Assembly (NCBI RefSeq): GCF_001586255.1
Contig: NZ_CP014544.1
Coordinates: forward strand, 124,001-188,000
Length of the DNA stretch: 64,000 nucleotides
Source: Zhongshania aliphaticivorans
GTDB lineage: Bacteria; Pseudomonadota; Gammaproteobacteria; Pseudomonadales; Spongiibacteraceae
Direction of reading: 5' to 3'
The notes below the pieces were generated by a model. That model was not told the origin of the DNA. It ran no database searches and saw only the letters and a program-made list of their open reading frames with translations. A program made the translations under genes and the position numbers. This document shows positions 38,705 to 46,588 of the stretch, piece by piece. The first letter of the stretch is position 1. Each line of letters starts with the position of its first letter.

Positions 38705-39262
38705 ATGATGGCTACAGTTGAAGCTGTTAAGACATTGGTCGAGGTTAAATATGTAGCCAATCTGCTTAATAAGCACAGAGGTGAGATTTATTCTGACTTA
38801 TGGGTGTTCGGTGTAAACGTAGGTCTACGTATTTCTGATTTACTTCCTATCACATTGGCTCAAGGTAAAACCGGAACTTTAGAGATTGTTGAGGGTAAGA
38901 CAGCCAAGAAAAGAAAGATCACCCTGAATGATACAGCTATGAGCATCGTTAATAAGCGGATCGTTAATAATCCAAGTCATGTGTACTTGTTTCAGGTTGA
39001 TAGCAACAGGGCTAGGAATAAGCCCCTAAGCAGATCAGCAGTATCTAAAGCCTTCGCTGAAGTTGGTGAAATGGTTGACGTTAAATTAGGTACTCACAGC
39101 ATGCGAAAGACCCTTGGATGGGTAATGCATAGCCAAGGAGCAAGTATTGAGCGTGTGTGTAAGGTCTTAAATCACTCGCACCCAGCAGTAACCATGAGAT
39201 ACATAGGTCTTACCGAGGCTGACACTCAAGCGGCTTACAGTGAGTTTGAGATTAAAGTCTAG
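38705..39262 (+). CDS. compact tyrosine recombinase
   Basis: 185 aa, ATG preceded by AAAGGAGA. All catalytic residues are visible: Arg42 in GLRISDLL, His131 and Arg134 in HSMRKT, His157 in LNHSHP and Tyr166 in MRYIG. Only the catalytic domain is present; the N-terminal core-binding (SAM-like) domain of ordinary integrases is absent, so it resembles short FimB/FimE-size recombinases. The island already has a serine integrase, so this enzyme may do internal inversion or dimer resolution. Confidence 0.88.
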   Translation: MMATVEAVKTLVEVKYVANLLNKHRGEIYSDLWVFGVNVGLRISDLLPITLAQGKTGTLEIVEGKTAKKRKITLNDTAMSIVNKRIVNNPSHVYLFQVDSNRARNKPLSRSAVSKAFAEVGEMVDVKLGTHSMRKTLGWVMHSQGASIERVCKVLNHSHPAVTMRYIGLTEADTQAAYSEFEIKV

Positions 39263-39317
39263 TGGTGACTATTAACTCTAAAGCTGGCAGCTTTCGCCAC
39301 CAGCTCAGAGCGCTCTC

Positions 39318-39527
39318 CTATGAAATAAAGAAGCCTAGGTAGTTAACGAGTGCAGCCCCGACGATCCAATCTAGGGCGGCAAAAGCTAACTGATGAAGTA
39401 TCGCCCACAGCTCATGTATGTATCGCATGATATCAATGTCGCTTCTAAGTACTTCAAGTAGCGTGCTGATCACGTTGCAAATACAGTCAATTATGTGGAA
39501 AGCTAACTCTGCCTTGAGTTTGGCCAT
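39318..39527 (-). CDS. small hydrophobic island protein
   Basis: 69 aa, ATG with GAGGT seven bases upstream, a good ribosome site. Amphipathic helix then hydrophobic stretch (LAFAALDWIVGAALVNYLGFFIS) that could insert in the membrane. No family recognised. It lies convergent to the tyrosine recombinase. Confidence 0.45.
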   Translation of the reverse strand: MAKLKAELAFHIIDCICNVISTLLEVLRSDIDIMRYIHELWAILHQLAFAALDWIVGAALVNYLGFFIS

Positions 39528-39557
39528 TATTTACCTCGTTGCGTTTGGCGCTAGTAA

Positions 39558-39800
39558 TCACCAAATTTCGGTGATAATGTAACGCGCAGGATATCCTCCA
39601 TTAGAGTCATTAACTTTCTGAGGGTTTGTGGACTCTTTTGGCGTTTGGGTCTTTTCTTTGGGAGAGGCCCGTCCTCCTTTTCTTTGGTGTTTCTCTTTTC
39701 GGTCGTTACTTACCCATAATACTTCTCCTTTGGTTGGCGTTGCTTTTGCTTCTTTGTGTGTCTTTATAACTAAAAATTCAAAAAGGTTATAAAAAATCAT
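39558..39800 (-). other. doubtful basic ORF
   Basis: An 80-codon frame, rich in Lys, Pro and Thr (KEKTQTPKES). An AAGGAG sits before a tiny out-of-frame ATG-GGT-AAG-TAA, not before this frame. Low-complexity composition and no proper start make it uncertain. Confidence 0.2.
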
Positions 39801-39869
39801 TTTTTAGAATAAAAAGGTATTATGCGTAAATATATTTGTGTAGTATATTGAAAAAGACAATTCTACATT

Positions 39870-39991
39870 CATTGATTTTAATTGATGGTAGCGGCGAACA
39901 CTAGGGAAATTTCTGTCTGTCGGAAGGATTAGTTCTTTCTGAGGTGTTAGTGGTGGGGCTTCTTGACGGTAAATTGTATTAAAATCAATGT
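39870..39991. repeat. 13-bp inverted repeat in an intergenic stretch
   Basis: CATTGATTTTAAT (39870-39882) and its exact reverse complement (39979-39991) enclose 96 bp that contain no ORF. The block lies in the 435-bp gap 39801-40235. A smaller hairpin CAATTC-TCTAG-GAATTG follows near 40093. A structured RNA, operator pair or remnant of a tiny inserted element are all possible. Confidence 0.45.
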
Positions 39992-40235
39992 GATAGGCTT
40001 GAGTTAAGACCTGCCCCCCTCAAGTCGAGCAGATATTTTAAAATTACACAGCCAATTACCCCAATATTTCGCTATAGGGTTAAACAAGTCTGCCAATTCT
40101 CTAGGAATTGTCGTGTAGGGTCTGGAGTTTAACTACAAATTAAATCTAAAAATATCAATATAAAACAATAAGTTATCAATTATTCTTGCAGCTAAATTCG
40201 TAGTATTTACAAGGTGCTGTGTATATTGCCGTCAA

Positions 40236-40433
40236 TCACTCTGGCTCAAACTCAACGTCTGGCAGTGGGATATTGGCTAATGAGCCATCAAGTAATTCAG
40301 TTCTCATTATGGCTACATCATCTGGAGCTTTGATAGAAATTACAGCGCTACCTTTACTGGCTCGCGTGAGAGTAACAACAATATCGTCACCAATATAAAA
40401 TGATTGTCCGTCTTTGCGGGTAATTGAGAGCAT
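40236..40433 (-). CDS. CsrA/RsmA-family post-transcriptional regulator
   Basis: 65 aa from ATG 40433, with AGGGAA upstream. The sequence MLSITRKDGQSFYIGDDIVV continues as a CsrA beta-barrel to APDDVAIMRTELL. RNA-binding Arg6 and Arg44 are in place, residue 7 is Lys rather than Arg, and the tail (NIPLPDVEFEPE) is an acidic extension. CsrA dimers bind GGA motifs in mRNA leaders. It starts 27 bp after the secreted nuclease gene on the same strand, an apparent operon behind a LexA box. Presence on a mobile island suggests control of island or host mRNAs. Confidence 0.85.
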   Translation of the reverse strand: MLSITRKDGQSFYIGDDIVVTLTRASKGSAVISIKAPDDVAIMRTELLDGSLANIPLPDVEFEPE

Positions 40434-40459
40434 GTCCGTTGCTTCCCTATCAAGTGCCC

Positions 40460-41149
40460 TTATAGGCAATTAGTTTTCATGTCATTTAGTTTAGCCTTCT
40501 CTGGGGCATTCAGGCCAAGGCTATATTTATTTATACCATGCACCCAGCGTTTTAGGTATTCACAATGGTACTGGGTATTTGGAGGCATCCAATCAAGTAT
40601 GCCTTTAGAGCCTTTTTGCTGATTAATCCGATCATGTACGGCCAATAAGTTTTCAGGATCATTGGCGAATTGTTGTTTCTTAGGCTTTGACCAATTAGCA
40701 GCACCATGTTGATGTGCCCACTTAAGAGGAATTATGTGGTCAATGTCGATTTCACTAGCTCTTTTGAGCTCTTTTCCGCTATATGGGTCAATCCATAATC
40801 CAGAGGATACATAGCAGCCATTAGGTGAGAGTTTCGGTGGTGTCAGTGATGATAGAGCTAATATTTCATGTCTAGTATTCATACAATCACCGTCATCATC
40901 TGACCAATGAGGGTAATCGCTTCTGTTGTATATTTGGCTATATGCTCGGCCTTCTTTCTGGGCTTCTTGGATGGCTCTGTGGGCTTTAGAGTCGCCCTCT
41001 GGGCAATCTTCTTGAAAGCACTCGTTATGTCCTATCTTTTGGCCTTGATGCTCGTCAGGGCTGATTAAGGAGCTGCCATCGGCATATCCCAAGAGAGGTG
41101 CAAGCATTAACCAAAGGGCTAATTGTAGGGCTGTTATTTGATGTCGCAA
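40460..41149 (-). CDS. secreted HNH nuclease, DUF1524/GmrSD-C-type
   Basis: About 229 aa. Signal peptide with hydrophobic ALQLALWLMLAPLLGYA. The mature protein has the exported nuclease motifs WSDDDGDCMNTRHEIL, then GLWIDPYSGKEL, DIDHIIPLKWAHQHGAANWS (catalytic DIDH), and FANDPENLLAVHDRINQQKGSKG. Two start codons are possible: GTG at 41158, or TTG at 41149, which has GGTGGG five bases upstream. It lies first in an operon with the CsrA homologue and 27-36 bp from a LexA box, so SOS induction is likely. No immunity gene can be assigned, since the enzyme would be exported. Confidence 0.85.
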   Translation of the reverse strand: MRHQITALQLALWLMLAPLLGYADGSSLISPDEHQGQKIGHNECFQEDCPEGDSKAHRAIQEAQKEGRAYSQIYNRSDYPHWSDDDGDCMNTRHEILALSSLTPPKLSPNGCYVSSGLWIDPYSGKELKRASEIDIDHIIPLKWAHQHGAANWSKPKKQQFANDPENLLAVHDRINQQKGSKGILDWMPPNTQYHCEYLKRWVHGINKYSLGLNAPEKAKLNDMKTNCL

Positions 41150-41182
41150 TTTTCCCACCTTTGTATATTGAAACCAAGTAAA

Positions 41183-41202
41183 TACTGTATAAATATACAG
41201 CC
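41183..41202. promoter_or_regulatory. LexA (SOS) box
   Basis: TACTGTATAAATATACAGCC matches the gammaproteobacterial LexA consensus (CTGT-N8-ACAG core at 41185-41200, A+T-only spacer, TA before it). It lies 27 bp before the GTG and 36 bp before the TTG start of the nuclease-csrA operon, and just ahead of the divergent small gene, so it could control both. Confidence 0.85.
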
Positions 41203-41236
41203 AATGATTTCTCTAAGATACCAATTTAACGCTTGT

Positions 41237-41521
41237 ATGGCGACACTCGAAGAAGGCAAAGAGCCAAGGTTTAACGTCGTGCCAGTAAAGCTCAAGAATG
41301 GCGACTACAGGAGGGTTAAGTGGTTAGGCTACATCGACCTATGTGATGCACAAAACCTTGCTAATGCTAAGCCTGTGAAGCTTCTTGTGGCGTCATATAG
41401 TGTGTCTGTATCTCCATACCCTAAGTGGATACACCTCAAAGATGGAGAGGCTATTCAGGGGTGTTTAACTGTTAATGGTGTGTATTGCATTGCCGAGGGT
41501 GGTTCTCCAAAAGTGATATAA
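41237..41521 (+). CDS. small island protein of unknown function
   Basis: About 94 aa from ATG 41237 (MATLEEGKEPRFNVV); an in-frame ATG at 41204 lies 4 bp behind the LexA box and gives 105 aa. Beta-rich, no signal peptide, no recognised family. It is divergent from the nuclease gene across the LexA box. Neither start has a good ribosome site, which lowers confidence. The product ends about 50 bp before the right end of the island. Confidence 0.45.
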   Translation: MATLEEGKEPRFNVVPVKLKNGDYRRVKWLGYIDLCDAQNLANAKPVKLLVASYSVSVSPYPKWIHLKDGEAIQGCLTVNGVYCIAEGGSPKVI

Positions 41522-41555
41522 AACAACAGTTTAAATGTGTTTAAGTTATTCATTG

Positions 41556-42578
41556 TTAGTGTGCATTTATCTGAAATCGAGCCGGGAAGGTTAATTGTTG
41601 GGTTGCTCTGGAGATGGTTACCTCCCCAGATTCGATGGGTTCGCGCAGTACTTCCAGTACTTTGCGGGGGTATTCGGGCAGCTCATCTAAAAATAATACG
41701 CCGTGATGGGCCAAGGAAATTTCACCGGGACGCGGATAGCTGCCACCGCCAACCAGCGCCACGCCCGAGGCGGTGTGGTGGGGCGCGCGAAAAGGCCGGT
41801 TTAGCCGCAGTGGCAGTCCGGCGACCGACTGCACAGTCGCAATTTCTAAACGCTCAGTTTCGTTTAAGGGCGGCAAAATACCTGGTAGGCGATTGGCAAG
41901 TAAGGTTTTTCCTGTACCAGGTGGGCCGCTAAGTAAAAGCGAATGACCTCCCGCCGCGGCGATTTCCAGTGCCCGTTTGGCGCCCACTTGGCCCCGCACT
42001 TCGCTGAGGTCGGGATAGTGCTCGGCCAATTCCGCGGAATCGTCGGTGCTGGCATAGGGCAGGGCTTGCTGGCCGTGAAGGTGGGCAACTACCGCGAGCA
42101 AGGAGTGGGCCTCGCGAATATCGCTGGTGTCGAGAATACTGGCAAGGCCAGCGTTGGCGGCGGGCAGTATCAGGCTGTGCCCCGCCTCTCCAGCTTGCAC
42201 AGCAGCGGGCAGCGCGGCATCTACCGCGCGCAATTCACCGCTCAGCCCAAGTTCGCCAATCAGTTCGCAATTGGCCAGTGGTGCGGTCGGCAATTGCCCA
42301 GAGGCGACCAAGATTCCGATGGCGATAGGCAAGTCGAAACGGCCGCCTTCTTTGGGTAAGTCGGCGGGGGCAAGGTTAACGGTGATACGACTAACCGGAA
42401 ATTCAAAGCGTGAGTTAACGAGGGCCGAGCGCACTCGGTCGCGGCTTTCGCGCACGCTGGCCTCGGGCAAGCCAACAATATTAAAGGCCGGTAGACCTCC
42501 AGATAAATGGACTTCTACGGTGACCAGTGGCGCGTGCACGCCGAGCTTGGCGCGGCTGTATACGGTAGCGAGGGGCAT
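41556..42578 (-). pseudogene. comM: comM 5' fragment (split by island)
   Basis: The first 336 residues of ComM, starting [13 protein letters not shown], with the N-terminal S5-like domain and the AAA+ Walker [18 protein letters not shown], up to FPARFQ. Four island-derived residues (INAH) and a stop follow. It lacks the C-terminal lid and part of the ATPase (arginine finger region), so it should be inactive. The partner fragment is at 33784-34245. Confidence 0.93.
41561..41585. other. island right attachment junction
   Basis: TGA 41572-41574 (TCA on the comM strand) marks where comM sequence resumes with CGAAATC... on the minus strand. The hybrid frame of the comM 5' piece reads on four island-encoded residues (INAH) to TAA at 41556. 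Confidence 0.85.
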
Positions 42579-42621
42579 GTCTTCATCCTTGAAGGCGGCG
42601 CTATTCTTTGAAATACAATGT

Positions 42622-42885
42622 TTAGGTATTGCTGCCGGTTTGGTTTGCTAATTGCTCAGTTAATTCCGCGAGCTGTTTCTCCAGTGTCTCTAATTTGCTG
42701 CGCGTGCGATTCAACACAGCGACTTGGGCGTCAAATTCGGCGCGAGACACCACGTTTAAGCGGCTGAATCCGCCCTGGAGTAACACCTGCACTTTCTCTT
42801 CGATGTCCTGCTGAATTTCAGGACCATTGTTCATCAGCTTGCTGGCCTGTTGCGCCAGCTGAGCAATAAAATCGGGTTTAGCCAT
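42622..42885 (-). CDS. ubiK: ubiquinone biosynthesis accessory factor UbiK
   Basis: 87 aa, the size of UbiK/Yqi[15 protein letters not shown] at the start, then [15 protein letters not shown] and a coiled coil ([15 protein letters not shown]). Known members bind UbiJ and help the soluble Ubi complex under aerobic growth. It precedes comM on the same strand, a conserved pair. Confidence 0.88.
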   Translation of the reverse strand: MAKPDFIAQLAQQASKLMNNGPEIQQDIEEKVQVLLQGGFSRLNVVSRAEFDAQVAVLNRTRSKLETLEKQLAELTEQLANQTGSNT

Positions 42886-42965
42886 GGATCGTTACCTCGT
42901 TGATTGGCTAAGTGTATCGTTTATTGGCGATGCATGGGAGATGTGTGGCGCCTCGCGCTAGCTAA

Positions 42966-43059
42966 ATGCTGGACGGGAGACGGGAGACGGGAGACGGGAG
43001 ACGCAAAGGCAAGTCGGGTTTAGATTTTATCTTAGCGTTTACCGTCTCCCGTCAAGCAT
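42966..43059. repeat. inverted-repeat element with GGGAGAC array (copy B)
   Basis: Left arm ATGCTGGACGGGAGACGG (42966-42983) and its inverted partner (43042-43059) flank ~58 bp. Inside the left arm the 7-bp unit GGGAGAC repeats so that GGG occurs at 42975, 42982, 42989 and 42996, an exact G3N4 x4 pattern able to form a G-quadruplex on the + strand. It is the second copy of the element at 12896-13026. It fills the ubiK-ureD gap upstream of the sigma-54 promoter; apart from that promoter the gap shows nothing else clear. Confidence 0.75.
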
Positions 43060-43143
43060 CTCCCTCTTGCCGGCTTAATAATGGTGCGTTTTTGGCAGCA
43101 ATCAGATCCGATTTGGCGCAGTGCTAATAAAAACGCACAGTGA

Positions 43144-43159
43144 TGGTACAGATATTGCT
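43144..43159 (+). promoter_or_regulatory. sigma-54 promoter of the urease operon
   Basis: TGGTACAGATATTGCT: GG at 43145-43146, exactly ten bases, GC at 43157-43158, with the full TTGCT box. It lies ~78 bp before the likely ureD start. No complete NtrC palindrome is seen; half sites (GGTGC, GCAC) lie within 70 bp upstream. Confidence 0.75.
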
Positions 43160-43236
43160 CTTAACTAATGTAATGCGTTGAGCTTTTAAGTGTTCGGCGA
43201 CTGCAGAAATTGACTTTTACTAATAAGGAATTGCCG

Positions 43237-44139
43237 TTGACGGCTATAGCTACCGTAAGCGCTGGGCTTGCCGACACCTTATCAGCGACACCGCCGACCA
43301 AGTCGTGGCCAGCGGCGATTGAGTTGGGTTTGCGCGCAAGTATAAATCGCACTGATTTGGTGCGAATTTTACACAAGGGGCCATTGCGGGTGCAGCGCCC
43401 TTTTTATCCTGAGGGAGATTGCTGTCATGTCTATCTCCTGCACCCGCCTGGCGGCATAGTGGCCGGAGATACCTTGCGGGTGGCGGTGAGTTTGGATGCT
43501 GGCGCGCAAGCGCTGTTGACCACGCCCTCGGCGGGCAAGGTGTATCGCAGTGATTTGGCGAAAACGGCGCAGTCTCAAGGCGTGAGCGCTGATGTTGCCG
43601 ATGGCGCCTGTTTGGAATGGCTGCCCCAAGAAACCATTGTATTTGAAGGCGCTGAAGCCGAATTGAGTAATCACTTCGCTCTGCAGGGCAATGCCCGTTT
43701 ATGTGCATGGGATATTGTGGTGCTGGGCCGCCGCGCCAGTGGCGAAGGTTTCGCGCGGGGTCGTTGCCTGCAAAAAATCGACATACGCCGCGACGGCAAG
43801 CCACTATTAGTTGAACGCACCGAATGGCTGGGGGGCAGCGCCATGCTGGATGCGCCTTGGGGTATGGCTGGCGCCTCGGTGAGCGGCAGCTTTTTCGCGA
43901 CGATGATTTGCGATCAGGCCATGATGGATAAATTGCGCGAGGGCCTCACTAAGCTTGCTGAGCAAAATGCTTGGTTGGCGGCGGAGTGGGGCTTATCGCA
44001 AAAGCGGGATATTTTTTTAGCGCGCTATTTGGGTGATTCGCCGGAGCAGTGCCGCAAAGGTTTTGCGTGGCTGTGGGCGCAGCTTCGACCGCAATTTAAT
44101 GGCCGCGAGGCCTGCCCGCCGCGGATTTGGAACACTTAA
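43237..44139 (+). CDS. ureD: urease accessory protein UreD
   Basis: About 300 aa. With UreF and UreG it forms the nickel-insertion chaperone on apo-urease. Family marks: VRILHKGPLRVQRPFYPEG, YLLHPPGGIVAGDTLRV, TTPSAGKVYRS and WLPQETIVFEGA. The frame is open from a TTG at 43210, but a TTG at 43237 has AAGGA seven bases upstream and is preferred. It is first in ureDABCEFG and is preceded by a sigma-54 promoter. Confidence 0.93.
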   Translation: MTAIATVSAGLADTLSATPPTKSWPAAIELGLRASINRTDLVRILHKGPLRVQRPFYPEGDCCHVYLLHPPGGIVAGDTLRVAVSLDAGAQALLTTPSAGKVYRSDLAKTAQSQGVSADVADGACLEWLPQETIVFEGAEAELSNHFALQGNARLCAWDIVVLGRRASGEGFARGRCLQKIDIRRDGKPLLVERTEWLGGSAMLDAPWGMAGASVSGSFFATMICDQAMMDKLREGLTKLAEQNAWLAAEWGLSQKRDIFLARYLGDSPEQCRKGFAWLWAQLRPQFNGREACPPRIWNT

Positions 44140-44184
44140 GTAAGCATCGAAATGAGAGTTAATTAAAAACAGGATGACACCGCC

Positions 44185-44487
44185 ATGGAATTGAGTCCCA
44201 GAGATAAAGATAAATTATTACTGTTTACCGCCGCACTATTGGCCGAACGCCGCATGGCCAAGGGCCTGAAATTAAATTACCCCGAGTCTATCGCGCTGAT
44301 TTCGGCGGCGGTAATGGAAGGCGCTCGCGAAGGTCGCACGGTAGCCGAGATGATGAGCGCGGGGCGTGAAGTGCTGACCAAAAATGACGTGATGGACGGC
44401 ATTGCCGAAATGATTCACGAGGTACAGGTGGAGGCAACCTTCCCCGACGGTACCAAGCTCGTTACCGTCCACAATCCTATCGTATAA
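44185..44487 (+). CDS. ureA: urease subunit gamma
   Basis: 100 aa, the exact size of bacterial UreA. Starts [20 protein letters not shown], contains [21 protein letters not shown] and ends TVHNPIV. It is the smallest structural subunit of the nickel enzyme that hydrolyses urea to ammonia and carbamate. GACACCGCC precedes the ATG; a weak but operonic ribosome site. Confidence 0.97.
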   Translation: MELSPRDKDKLLLFTAALLAERRMAKGLKLNYPESIALISAAVMEGAREGRTVAEMMSAGREVLTKNDVMDGIAEMIHEVQVEATFPDGTKLVTVHNPIV

Positions 44488-44507
44488 ACAGGCATAACGG
44501 AGCACTT

Positions 44508-44828
44508 ATGATTCCCGGAGAATTAATCGCAGCCAAGGGCGATATTACCCTCAATGCCGACCGCGAAACCTGCGTGATTGATGTGGCCAATAGTGGTGAT
44601 CGGCCAATACAGGTTGGTTCGCACTACCATTTTTTTGAGACCAATCCTGCGCTAATTTTTGATCGCGCGGCGAGTCGCGGTTTTCGTTTGAATATTGCGG
44701 CGGGCACGGCTGTGCGTTTTGAGCCTGGTCAAAGCCGTCAAGTAGAGTTGGTGGCGCTGGCGGGCAAGCGCGAAGTGTATGGTTTTCGTGGCGATGTAAT
44801 GGGCGCCCTCGACAAGCAAGGAGCATAA
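44508..44828 (+). CDS. ureB: urease subunit beta
   Basis: 106 aa. [19 protein letters not shown], then [18 protein letters not shown], and [12 protein letters not shown] are typical UreB. The gene begins 20 bp after ureA with CGGAG upstream and ends 4 bp before ureC. Confidence 0.97.
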   Translation: MIPGELIAAKGDITLNADRETCVIDVANSGDRPIQVGSHYHFFETNPALIFDRAASRGFRLNIAAGTAVRFEPGQSRQVELVALAGKREVYGFRGDVMGALDKQGA

Positions 44829-44832
44829 ATAA

Positions 44833-46536
44833 ATGGCTACGATAGATCGCCGCGCCTACGCGGATATGTACGGGCCCACAGTGGGCGACCGCCTGCGTTT
44901 GGCTGACACCGAGTTGTGGATCTCGGTAGAGAAGGACTTCACCACCTACGGCGAAGAAGTGAAGTTTGGTGGCGGCAAGGTCATTCGCGACGGCATGGGC
45001 CAGAGTCAGTTAGGCGGCGCCCATACCCCAGACACGGTGATTACTAATGCTTTGATATTAGATCATTGGGGCGTGGTTAAAGCCGATGTGGCGATAAAGG
45101 CCGGTCGAATTTGCGCCATTGGTAAAGCCGGTAATCCCGATATACAGCCCAATGTCGATATTATTGTTGGTCCCTGCACCGAGGTGATTGCCGGTGAAGG
45201 TCAGATCTTAACCGCCGGTGCCATCGATTCGCACATCCACTTTATTTGCCCTCAGCAAATTGAAGAGGCCTTGATGAGCGGCGTGACCACCATGATAGGT
45301 GGTGGCACCGGCCCCGCGACCGGCACCAATGCCACCACCTGTACGCCGGGTGCTTGGCATATGGGCAAAATGCTGCAAGCCGCCGAGAGCTTTCCCATGA
45401 ACTTGGGCTTTCTCGGCAAGGGCAACGCCAGTTTGCCAGATTCGCTGGAAGAGCAAATTAAAGCCGGTGCCATGGGCTTAAAGCTCCACGAAGATTGGGG
45501 CACCACCCCAGCGTCTATCGATTGTTGTTTAAGTGTGGCGGACAAATACGATGTGCAGGTCGCAATTCACACCGACACCCTAAATGAGTCGGGCTTTGTC
45601 GAAGATACCCTCGCCGCCTTTAAGGGCCGCACCATTCATACCTATCACACCGAAGGCGCTGGTGGCGGTCACGCGCCGGATATTATCAAAGCCTGCGGCG
45701 CGGCCAATGTATTGCCGTCATCGACCAATCCGACGCGGCCCTATACGGTGAACACTGTGGACGAGCATTTGGATATGCTCATGGTCTGTCATCACCTTGA
45801 TCCCAATATTCCCGAAGACGTGGCCTTTGCGGATTCCCGCATTCGCAAGGAAACCATTGCCGCTGAAGATATTCTGCATGACCTTGGCGCCTTCTCGATG
45901 ATTGCCTCCGACTCCCAGGCTATGGGCCGAGTCGGCGAAGTGGTGTGTCGCACTTGGCAGACTGCTCACAAAATGAAAGTGCAGCGCGGTCCGCTGGCAG
46001 AAGACAGCGCAGATAATGATAATTTCCGCGCCCGTCGTTATATCGCCAAATACACGATTAATCCGGCCATTGCCCACGGTATTAGCCATGAGGTGGGTTC
46101 TATCGAGGTAGGTAAGCTTGCCGATTTGGTGTTGTGGAAACCAGCATTTTTCGGCATTAAACCCGCCATGATTATTAAAGGCGGCGCCATTGCCGCTGCG
46201 CCCATGGGCGATCCCAATGCGTCGATTCCCACCCCGCAGCCGGTGCATTACCGGATGATGTTCGGCGCCTATGGTAAAGCCTGCGTGCAGACTTCGGTGA
46301 GCTTTGTGAGTCAAGCGGCGATTGATGCCGATATTGGCACAGCGCTGGGTTTAGACCGGCCCTTGGTCGCGGTGAAAAACTGCCGCAATGTGACCAAGGC
46401 CGATATGGTCTTGAACAATTATCAGCCGGTGATGGAGGTCGACCCCGATACCTACGAGGTGCGTGCCGACGGCCAGCTATTAATTTGTGAACCCGCTACC
46501 GAGCTGCCCTTGGCCCAGCGCTATTGTTTGTTTTGA
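44833..46536 (+). CDS. ureC: urease subunit alpha
   Basis: 567 aa catalytic subunit. All active-site elements are present: the nickel-binding HxH in SHIHF, the carbamylated lysine in [20 protein letters not shown] and [15 protein letters not shown] for nickel and substrate. The flap cysteine is in MVCHHLDP and the aspartate ligand in SDSQAMGR. No gaps or substitutions, so the enzyme should be active. Spacing of 4 bp from ureB indicates coupled translation. Confidence 0.98.
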   Translation: MATIDRRAYADMYGPTVGDRLRLADTELWISVEKDFTTYGEEVKFGGGKVIRDGMGQSQLGGAHTPDTVITNALILDHWGVVKADVAIKAGRICAIGKAGNPDIQPNVDIIVGPCTEVIAGEGQILTAGAIDSHIHFICPQQIEEALMSGVTTMIGGGTGPATGTNATTCTPGAWHMGKMLQAAESFPMNLGFLGKGNASLPDSLEEQIKAGAMGLKLHEDWGTTPASIDCCLSVADKYDVQVAIHTDTLNESGFVEDTLAAFKGRTIHTYHTEGAGGGHAPDIIKACGAANVLPSSTNPTRPYTVNTVDEHLDMLMVCHHLDPNIPEDVAFADSRIRKETIAAEDILHDLGAFSMIASDSQAMGRVGEVVCRTWQTAHKMKVQRGPLAEDSADNDNFRARRYIAKYTINPAIAHGISHEVGSIEVGKLADLVLWKPAFFGIKPAMIIKGGAIAAAPMGDPNASIPTPQPVHYRMMFGAYGKACVQTSVSFVSQAAIDADIGTALGLDRPLVAVKNCRNVTKADMVLNNYQPVMEVDPDTYEVRADGQLLICEPATELPLAQRYCLF

Positions 46537-46588
46537 TTTGCTGGTTCTAATTAGTTGAGAAAAATTAATTTTAATTTGGAAGTAAGTG

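Larger units (their letters stand above)
34262..41574. mobile_element. 7.3-kb genomic island integrated in comM
   Basis: The island is defined by the exact split of comM. It is visibly richer in A+T than its surroundings and carries a large serine recombinase at the left end, immediately inside the junction, as is normal for elements moved by that enzyme. Content in order: serine recombinase, an unknown gene, iteron-like repeats, HUH Rep-like protein, Tai4/Rap1a-like exported protein, compact tyrosine recombinase, a small unknown protein, csrA homologue, secreted HNH nuclease, LexA box, unknown protein. There are no capsid, tail or conjugation genes, so it may be a satellite or an integrated plasmid. 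The ends on the comM strand form imperfect inverted repeats around TCA (CTTAGCACATAG and GATAAATGCACAC). Confidence 0.88.

Noticed and set aside
39870-39991. Retron-type non-coding RNA
   Set aside because: Inverted repeat ends fit, but there is no reverse transcriptase gene on the island or near it.
34262-41574. AbaR/Tn7-like comM island
   Set aside because: No tniABC/tnsABC genes; a serine recombinase and a 3-bp shared core fit site-specific integration instead.
42622-43144. NtrC site for the ureD promoter
   Set aside because: Only half sites (GGTGC, GCAC) in non-standard orientation.
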